Shown here in pieces: positions 14,529 to 19,561 of a stretch of DNA of 19,561 nt. Every line of letters begins with the position of its first letter. Positions within the stretch are counted from its first letter, which is position 1. Below the pieces are notes generated by a model. The model did no database searches. It was not told the DNA's origin and saw only the letters and a list, made by a program, of their open reading frames with translations. Origin of the DNA: JAZDLC01 sp043802345 (GTDB lineage: Bacteria; Planctomycetota; B15-G4; JADJEK01); the NCBI GenBank assembly GCA_043802345.1, contig JAZDLC010000016.1, positions 1 to 19,561 of the forward strand, written 5' to 3'. The translations under genes were made by a program, and so were the position numbers.

Positions 14529-15536
14529 ATGAGCTCCGAGTTTCGCTTCGACCCGCTCCATCGCCGCTGGGTCATCATTTCCAGGCAGCGGGCTTCCCGG
14601 CCGAACGATTTCAGGGCGGTCCGCTACGAGCAGTGTTCCTCGGACGACTGCCCCTTCTGCGAGGGGAATGAGCACGAGACTCCTCCCGAGCTGTTCGCGG
14701 TAAGAGCAGGGTCGTCCCCGCCCAACGGACCGGGTTGGACTCTTCGGGTCGTCCCCAACCGGTATCCCGCCGTTTCGGAAGAGAGGCTCTCCGGGTTCGG
14801 CCGGCACGAGGTGGTCGTGGAGACGAACGAGCACGGTGGCCGGCTGGATGAACTTGATCCGGCCCAGCAGCTCACCGTGGTCCGGGCCTACCGGGACCGG
14901 GTTCGGGAGCTCTCCGCCGACGAGCGGGTAAACTACGTGGTGGTCTTCCGGAACTCAGGACCGAAGTCGGGGGCGTCTCTCGTGCATCCGCACACTCAGA
15001 TCATGGCGCTGAAGCAGGTTCCGCCCGCGATGGAGACGGAACTCCTGGCCCTCGGAGACCATCTTTCTGAATGCGGACGCTGTCTGGCATGCGACCTGGT
15101 CGAATCCGAACTCCTGGCGTCGCGCCGGGTTCTCTCGGGCGAAGGGGAGTTCGTCTCCTACCTGCCGTACGCGGGGCGGTTTCCGGGGGAGATGATCGTG
15201 ACTTCGCGCGGTCACCCAGTGCCGTTTGGACAGCTCGAGGAGGACCAACTGGGCCGCCTCACGCCGGTGCTCATGGATGCCCTGTCCAGGGCGCAGCGGG
15301 CCCTCGGCCATCCGTCCTTCAACTGGATCATGCACACCGCGACGGACGGGAGCGTGTCCGGCGGCCACCACTGGCGGTTCGAGCTCATTCCGCGGCTGGG
15401 GCAGTTGGGCGGGTTCGAACTGTCGACTGGAATGTACATCAACTCGGCGCCTCCTGAGATGGTGGCCGAAAGGTTCAGGGATCCGGAGAACGCGTCATGG
15501 AGTTTCTGCCGGCCTGACAGGAAGGGGGGCGAGTAG
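14529..15536 (+). CDS. galT: Galactose-1-phosphate uridylyltransferase family (HIT superfamily) nucleotidyltransferase
   Basis: 335 residues, normal length for the family. It transfers a nucleotidyl group between a sugar 1-phosphate and a nucleotide sugar through a covalent His intermediate. Visible signatures: N-terminal FRFDPLHRRWVIIS, the zinc-type pair C41-x2-C44 (CPFCEGNEHETP), VVPNRYPA, the catalytic H153-P-H155 in SGASLVHPHTQI, and HHWRFELIPR near the C-terminus. A second Cys group, C182-x2-C185-x2-C188 (CGRCLAC), sits before the second half-domain. Standing 5 nt before glycogen synthase, it may supply or salvage ADP- or UDP-glucose rather than run the Leloir pathway; ADP-glucose phosphorylases belong to the same family, so the substrate is uncertain. 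The gene starts 36 nt after the PDZ lipoprotein stop; the ATG at 14529 is preceded by a weak GGTGGGG tract. No galK or galE is in the window. Confidence 0.9.
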   Translation: MSSEFRFDPLHRRWVIISRQRASRPNDFRAVRYEQCSSDDCPFCEGNEHETPPELFAVRAGSSPPNGPGWTLRVVPNRYPAVSEERLSGFGRHEVVVETNEHGGRLDELDPAQQLTVVRAYRDRVRELSADERVNYVVVFRNSGPKSGASLVHPHTQIMALKQVPPAMETELLALGDHLSECGRCLACDLVESELLASRRVLSGEGEFVSYLPYAGRFPGEMIVTSRGHPVPFGQLEEDQLGRLTPVLMDALSRAQRALGHPSFNWIMHTATDGSVSGGHHWRFELIPRLGQLGGFELSTGMYINSAPPEMVAERFRDPENASWSFCRPDRKGGE

Positions 15537-15541
15537 CCGAG

Positions 15542-16984
15542 ATGCGCGTCCTGATGGTTGCGGCGGAGGCGACTCCGTATGTGAAGGTGGGCGGACTCGC
15601 CGATGTGGTCGGCGCGCTGCCACGCTGTCTCGTGGAACTGGGCTGCGACGTGGAGCTGGTCTTGCCTGGATACCGCCAGATCACGGCGCAGCAGCCCGGG
15701 TTCGAGTTCCTTCGCAAGCTGGAGTTCCCGTATGCCGGCAAGGGAGCCACGGCGGAGATCCATCAGTTGCGCCGGGAGGACGGCGTCACCGTGACGGTCG
15801 TGGACGGGAAGGCGGCGTTCGACCGGGAAGGAGTCTATGACGATCCGGAAACCCGGGAGGGGTACGAAGACAATCCGGAGCGGTTCGCGTTCTTCGCCCG
15901 GGCGGTCGCGGAGCTGGCGCTCCAGAGTCCCCCCGACATCCTGCACGTCCATGACTCCCATGCGGCCCTCGTTCCCGGGTTGATGAAGGTGTCGCTCGCC
16001 CACCGGATGCCGCGCCCGCTTCGTTCGGTGCTGACGATTCACAACCTGGCCTACCAGATGCGGTGTCTGCCCAGGGTGCTCTTCGACATCGGGTTTCCTC
16101 CGGAGCTGTTCGCTCCCATGTCCCCGTTGGAGTTTCACGGGGACGGGAATTTCCTGAAGACCGGCATCCACTACGCGGACGCGATCACCACGGTGTCGGA
16201 GCGCTACTCCCGGGAGATCCAGACCGAAGAGATGGGGTGTGGGCTCGAGGGTTTGCTGCGCATCCGGCAGGCCGACCTGTTCGGTATCTTGAACGGCATC
16301 GACACCTCGGAGTGGAATCCGGAAACCGATCCGCATCTCGCGGCCCGCTACTCGGTGGATGACCTGCGCGGCAAGCGCGCCTGCAGGAAGAATCTGCTGG
16401 AGACGATCGGCCTTCGCGCCGGCGCCGAAACGGCGGTGATCGGCATGATCGGCAGGCTGGCGGAGCAGAAGGGGCTCGACATCTTCGCGGGGGCAGCGGA
16501 GAGACTGGTCCGCATGGATGTGCGGCTGGCCATTCTCGGATCCGGTCAGGAGAAGTACCACCTGATGCTGAGCGAGCTGCGCCGGCGTCACCCCGAAAAG
16601 GTCGCGATCTACCTGGGCTTCAACGATGAGCTTGCCCACAGGATCGAGGCCGGGTCGGATTTCTTCCTGATGCCGTCCAAGTTCGAGCCGTGCGGCCTGA
16701 ACCAGATGTACTCGATGCGGTACGGGACGATTCCGATCGTGCGGCGCACGGGGGGGTTGGCCGACACGGTGATCGACTGCGACGAGTCAATGGACCTTGG
16801 CACCGGGTTCGCCTTCGACGACGCCGACCCGGAAGCGTTGCTGCAAAAAGTGCGCGCGGCCCTGGACATGAATCAGGATCCGGCGAGGAAGCTGGCGGCA
16901 ATCCGGCGGGGCATGACGAAGGACTTCTCCATGGTGACGTGCGCGCGGAAGTATCTCGACCTCTATCGCGGGGTGGCGACCTGA
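15542..16984 (+). CDS. glgA: Glycogen synthase (GT5 family)
   Basis: 480 residues, typical for bacterial GlgA. It elongates alpha-1,4-glucan from a nucleotide glucose donor, usually ADP-glucose, in the cytoplasm. The N-terminal Rossmann half starts MRVLMVAAEATPYVKVGGLA, with the K15-x-G-G-L donor-binding loop of GT5 enzymes. HVHDSHAALVP (135-145) and HNLAYQ (167-172) are family blocks. The C-terminal half holds GMIGRLAEQKGLDIF (301-315) and the catalytic FEPCGLNQMYSMRYGTIP (381-398), then RTGGLADTV. All essential motifs are present. It begins 5 nt after the galT-family stop and its TGA overlaps the ATG of the sensor kinase (ATGA-like TGATG), so it is embedded in the operon. This family also includes UDP-glucose-using starch or glycogen synthases, so donor specificity is not fixed by sequence. 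Confidence 0.96.
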   Translation: MRVLMVAAEATPYVKVGGLADVVGALPRCLVELGCDVELVLPGYRQITAQQPGFEFLRKLEFPYAGKGATAEIHQLRREDGVTVTVVDGKAAFDREGVYDDPETREGYEDNPERFAFFARAVAELALQSPPDILHVHDSHAALVPGLMKVSLAHRMPRPLRSVLTIHNLAYQMRCLPRVLFDIGFPPELFAPMSPLEFHGDGNFLKTGIHYADAITTVSERYSREIQTEEMGCGLEGLLRIRQADLFGILNGIDTSEWNPETDPHLAARYSVDDLRGKRACRKNLLETIGLRAGAETAVIGMIGRLAEQKGLDIFAGAAERLVRMDVRLAILGSGQEKYHLMLSELRRRHPEKVAIYLGFNDELAHRIEAGSDFFLMPSKFEPCGLNQMYSMRYGTIPIVRRTGGLADTVIDCDESMDLGTGFAFDDADPEALLQKVRAALDMNQDPARKLAAIRRGMTKDFSMVTCARKYLDLYRGVAT

Positions 16985-19287
16985 TGGATCAAGGAGGCGA
17001 CCCTTCTCAGCCCGAACAGGCCCGCGCGAGGGCTGAGTTCTTCCAGCAGTATTATGGCCCCATCGCATCCCATTCGCGGCATGGCCTGGCGGTCACGGAC
17101 ACGGGGTCATGTGTTCTGCTGTTCGCCAACGCGCGCTTCCTGGCGTCGAACGGCATGGAGCACGGCACTTGCTTTCCGGTGAAGTGTCCGGGCCTGGGTT
17201 ACGGGCAGGGGCAGGACTGCGCCTCGTGCGGCGAGGCTGGCGATCAATGCGCCGTGGTGGAGGCCTGCCGGCTCGATCAGCCCGTCCGGCGGGAGGTGTT
17301 CCGCGGCGGAGGGGATGGACTCCCCGCCCGGGTGACGAGCGTGTTTGCCACGCCACTCTCCCACCATGCCGACGGGGACGGTTGCGAAGTCCTGATCATC
17401 GAGAAGGAGGGGGAGCCGGCGGTTGACGGCAAGCAGGTGGCGGACGAGGAGCGAGAGCATCTCGCGGCCATTACCAGGCACTCGGCGGACGCCATCATCG
17501 GGCTTGATCTTTCCGGACGGATCCGCTCCTGGAACGCGGGCGCGGTCGACACGTTCGGCTTCACCGCGGAGGAGACGCTGGGACGTGACTTCCTTTTCCT
17601 GGTGCCGGACGACGCGGAGTCCCGGCGGGATTACGAGTCCCAGCGGAAGGAGATCGAGCACCGGAGGATCATCAGGAACCACAAGGCCAGGCGGGTGGCC
17701 AAGGGCGGGCGCACGGTCGTCGTCACGTGCACCAGCTCCCTGATGCGGGGGCCGGACGGCAGTCCGCTGGGAGTGTCCCTGATCTGCAGGGACGTCACCC
17801 TGGAAGTGCTGATGCAGGAGCTGATCGATCAGCAGATCCGGGCCATGTCCGTGACGCATGAGATCGGCGACGTGCTCCATTCCACCCGGGGCGTGGATGA
17901 GATCCTGCATGTCATCCTGCTGGGCGTGACCGCCGAGCAGGGGCTGGGGTTCAATCGCGCCTTCCTGCTGCTGGTGGAAGACTCTCCCGGAGGCGGCTGT
18001 CCGCGGCTGCGCGGCAAGATGGCTGTTGGCCCCTCGAACGCGGAGGAGGCGGGGCAGATCTGGAGCACCCTCTCCGATCGGCAGCTCAGCCTGATGGACC
18101 TGTACCAGATGTACGTGGAGCACTCCGCCACCCTGGACGTTCTGGTCAACAGCATCGTCGCCAGGATCGACATTCCCCTGGACTGGACGGAGCACGTGCT
18201 GATCCGGGCGCTGGCGTCCAAGCAGTGGGTCAATGTCCTGAGGGGGAAGATCGTGGGCGGGGAGGGGGAGGTCGACGCGGGTCTGTGCGAGCTGTTGCTC
18301 TGCGATACCTTCGCCGTGATTCCGCTGAGCACCAGGGAGAAGGCGATCGGCGTGCTGCTGGTCGACAATCGGATCACCAGGATCGGCATCAGCGACGCTG
18401 ATCTGCAGATGTTGAAGGTGTTCGCCAACCACGCCGGAATCGCGCTGGAGAACTCCCAGTTGCGGGCCAATCTGGAGCGGCGTCTCGAGGAGCTGGCGCA
18501 GTTGAATCAGGCCATGCGGGAGAGTCAGATCCGTCTCATGCAGACGGAAAGGCTCTCGGTGATCGGCGAGATGGCGGCCCGGGTGGTGCATGAGATCCGC
18601 AATCCCCTGGTCTCCATCGGGGGGTTCGCCAGGCTCATGCGACGCGGCCTCGATCCCGACGACCCGCGCTCGGACTACCTGCGGATCATCTCCGACGAAG
18701 TTTCCCGCCTCGAACGGATCGTCCAGCACCTGCTCGATTTCTCCCGGCCCCGTCCCCGGTTGGAGCTCGGAGAGGTGCGCCTGAATGGTCTCGTCCGGGA
18801 AATCGTCGCCATGGCCACCATGGAGGCGGAGGCGCATGGCGTCAAGATCACGCAATCGTATGACAAGGGGATTGGGCGGGTGACCATCGACGGCGATCGC
18901 ACCCGGCAGGTTCTCCTGAACCTCATCCGCAATGCCCTGGAGGCGATGCTGGACAAGGGGCATCTGTTGGTGGAGACGGCGGCCCTCGAGGGAGATCGAT
19001 TCCGCGTGACCATTCAGGATTCCGGTCCGGGAATCCCGGCCGATCAGCGCGACTCCGTGTTCGAACCGGGATTCACCACCCGCAGGGACGGAACCGGATT
19101 CGGTCTTGCGATCGCCAAACGACTGGTGGAATTGCAGGGCGGCCAGATTAGCATGCGCGATTCGAAGCCCCGCGGGTGTATTTTCGATATAGTGCTGCCG
19201 CGGCTGGTTCGGCCGCGGACGGAGCTGGAGAAAGGACATGGCTTCCGAAAAGAGGGCGAAGAAGCCTCGGATTCTGGTCGCCGATGA
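16984..19287 (+). CDS. Sensor histidine kinase with Cys-rich N-terminal PAS, PAS and GAF domains
   Basis: 767 residues, no TM segment, so a cytoplasmic sensor. Order: an N-terminal PAS-like region (about 20-140) containing C63-x4-C68-x10-C79-x2-C82-x6-C89-x5-C95; a second PAS (about 155-270, DAIIGLDLSGRIRSWNAGA); a GAF-like region (about 290-490); a helical linker (490-525); HisKA with H536 in VVHEIRNPLVSIGG; and HATPase_c with N650 (NLIRNALEAM), D679 (QDSGPG), F-box VFEPGFTTR and G2 DGTGFGLAI. The kinase should autophosphorylate His536 and pass phosphate to the response regulator that follows. The Cys cluster suggests metal, Fe-S or redox sensing, but similar C-x2-C patterns occur in other PAS domains with no known ligand. 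The ATG at 16984 overlaps the glgA stop. Its 3' end overlaps the regulator gene by 50 nt in another frame. Confidence 0.93.
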   Translation: MDQGGDPSQPEQARARAEFFQQYYGPIASHSRHGLAVTDTGSCVLLFANARFLASNGMEHGTCFPVKCPGLGYGQGQDCASCGEAGDQCAVVEACRLDQPVRREVFRGGGDGLPARVTSVFATPLSHHADGDGCEVLIIEKEGEPAVDGKQVADEEREHLAAITRHSADAIIGLDLSGRIRSWNAGAVDTFGFTAEETLGRDFLFLVPDDAESRRDYESQRKEIEHRRIIRNHKARRVAKGGRTVVVTCTSSLMRGPDGSPLGVSLICRDVTLEVLMQELIDQQIRAMSVTHEIGDVLHSTRGVDEILHVILLGVTAEQGLGFNRAFLLLVEDSPGGGCPRLRGKMAVGPSNAEEAGQIWSTLSDRQLSLMDLYQMYVEHSATLDVLVNSIVARIDIPLDWTEHVLIRALASKQWVNVLRGKIVGGEGEVDAGLCELLLCDTFAVIPLSTREKAIGVLLVDNRITRIGISDADLQMLKVFANHAGIALENSQLRANLERRLEELAQLNQAMRESQIRLMQTERLSVIGEMAARVVHEIRNPLVSIGGFARLMRRGLDPDDPRSDYLRIISDEVSRLERIVQHLLDFSRPRPRLELGEVRLNGLVREIVAMATMEAEAHGVKITQSYDKGIGRVTIDGDRTRQVLLNLIRNALEAMLDKGHLLVETAALEGDRFRVTIQDSGPGIPADQRDSVFEPGFTTRRDGTGFGLAIAKRLVELQGGQISMRDSKPRGCIFDIVLPRLVRPRTELEKGHGFRKEGEEASDSGRR
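19226..19236 (+). promoter_or_regulatory. Ribosome binding site of the response regulator inside the kinase gene
   Basis: GGAG (19227-19230) runs into AAAGGA (19231-19236), and the ATG follows at 19238. It supports initiation within the last codons of the kinase gene rather than at a later start. Confidence 0.5.
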
Positions 19288-19561
19288 CGAGCCGAATATC
19301 CGTCTGCTCTACAAGCAAGAGCTGGAAGACGACGGCTATGAGGTGATCCTGGCCGAGGACGGGAAGAGCGCCATCTGCAAGATCGAGCAGGACAGGCCGG
19401 ACCTGGTGGTGCTCGACATTCGCATGCCCGGGATGGACGGGGTCGAGGTTCTGGGACAGATTCTCGACATGTACCGCACCTTGCCGGTGATCCTCAACAC
19501 CGCCTACTCAGGGTATGAGGAGAACTTCATGACCTGGTCGGCGGATGCCTACGTGGTCAAG
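19238..19561 (+). CDS. Response regulator receiver domain, 3' end outside the window
   Basis: The first 108 codons of a receiver-domain protein, cut by the window edge. It reads MASEKRAKKPRILVADDEPN, with acidic residues D16-D17, phosphoacceptor D60 in VVLDIRMPGMDG, T88 in LNTAYSGY, and the conserved Lys as the last visible residue (AYVVK). All receiver catalytic positions are therefore present. It should be the cognate partner of the histidine kinase whose gene it overlaps by 50 nt. Whether it is a stand-alone receiver or carries an output domain cannot be seen. The ATG is supported by a GGAGAAAGGA site just upstream, and the receiver fold begins at residue 11. Confidence 0.92.
   Translation, partial: MASEKRAKKPRILVADDEPNIRLLYKQELEDDGYEVILAEDGKSAICKIEQDRPDLVVLDIRMPGMDGVEVLGQILDMYRTLPVILNTAYSGYEENFMTWSADAYVVK

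Noticed and set aside
17107..19239. 710-codon minus-strand open frame opposite the sensor kinase
   Set aside because: Antisense to intact PAS, HisKA and HATPase motifs, with no recognisable domain.
1..19561. CRISPR arrays, tRNA, rRNA, insertion sequences, attachment sites
   Set aside because: No regularly spaced repeats, no cloverleaf with a GTTC-A/G arm that held up, and no transposase or integrase frame was found by eye.

Overview
The window is GC-rich, gene-dense bacterial DNA. Codons favour G or C at the third position, and long antisense open frames shadow most genes. Three apparent lipoproteins with clear lipoboxes, a lipoprotein phosphodiesterase and two large PAS-type sensor kinases point to a Gram-negative-type bacterium with a complex envelope. 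The mix (COG3379-like AlkP enzymes, a YIGPGAG signal anchor, LGY-ending small proteins, galT-glgA followed by a two-component pair) resembles what is seen in Deltaproteobacteria, Acidobacteria and candidate phyla such as Eisenbacteria or Krumholzibacteria. The sequence alone does not fix the phylum. No rRNA, tRNA, CRISPR array, insertion sequence or phage gene is visible.

Left block (1-4685, minus strand). An apparent operon is read leftward: a membrane-anchored AlkP-superfamily phosphohydrolase (2529-4685), a lipoprotein paralogue coupled to it by a 4-nt overlap (505-2532), a 64-residue ribbon-helix-helix-like protein (287-481), and a membrane protein cut by the window edge (1-256). It looks like an envelope module, with two enzymes acting on phospho- or sulfo-esters outside the cytoplasm. 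The substrate is unknown.

Middle block (4686-10344). Divergent from the AlkP unit are two tandemly duplicated TPR-like lipoproteins (5118-5639 and 5657-6235). They end in the same L-x-x-LGY motif as the 64-residue protein, which ties the divergent units together. Converging on them are two minus-strand genes: a membrane-anchored protein with beta-sandwich repeats (6638-7810) and a hybrid sensor kinase (8003-9868). In that kinase the phosphoacceptor histidine is replaced by arginine, although its ATP-binding and receiver domains look complete.

Right block (10345-19561, plus strand). A tightly packed apparent operon carries Lon protease, a PDZ-containing lipoprotein, a galactose-1-phosphate uridylyltransferase family protein, glycogen synthase, a Cys-rich PAS/GAF histidine kinase, and the start of a receiver-domain response regulator. 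Spacings are -4, +36, +5, -1 and -50 nt. The arrangement suggests that proteostasis, envelope, glycogen synthesis and two-component signalling are co-expressed.

The most promising leads are the shared LGY C-terminal motif linking the divergent AlkP and lipoprotein units, the His-to-Arg hybrid kinase, and the lon-to-two-component operon.
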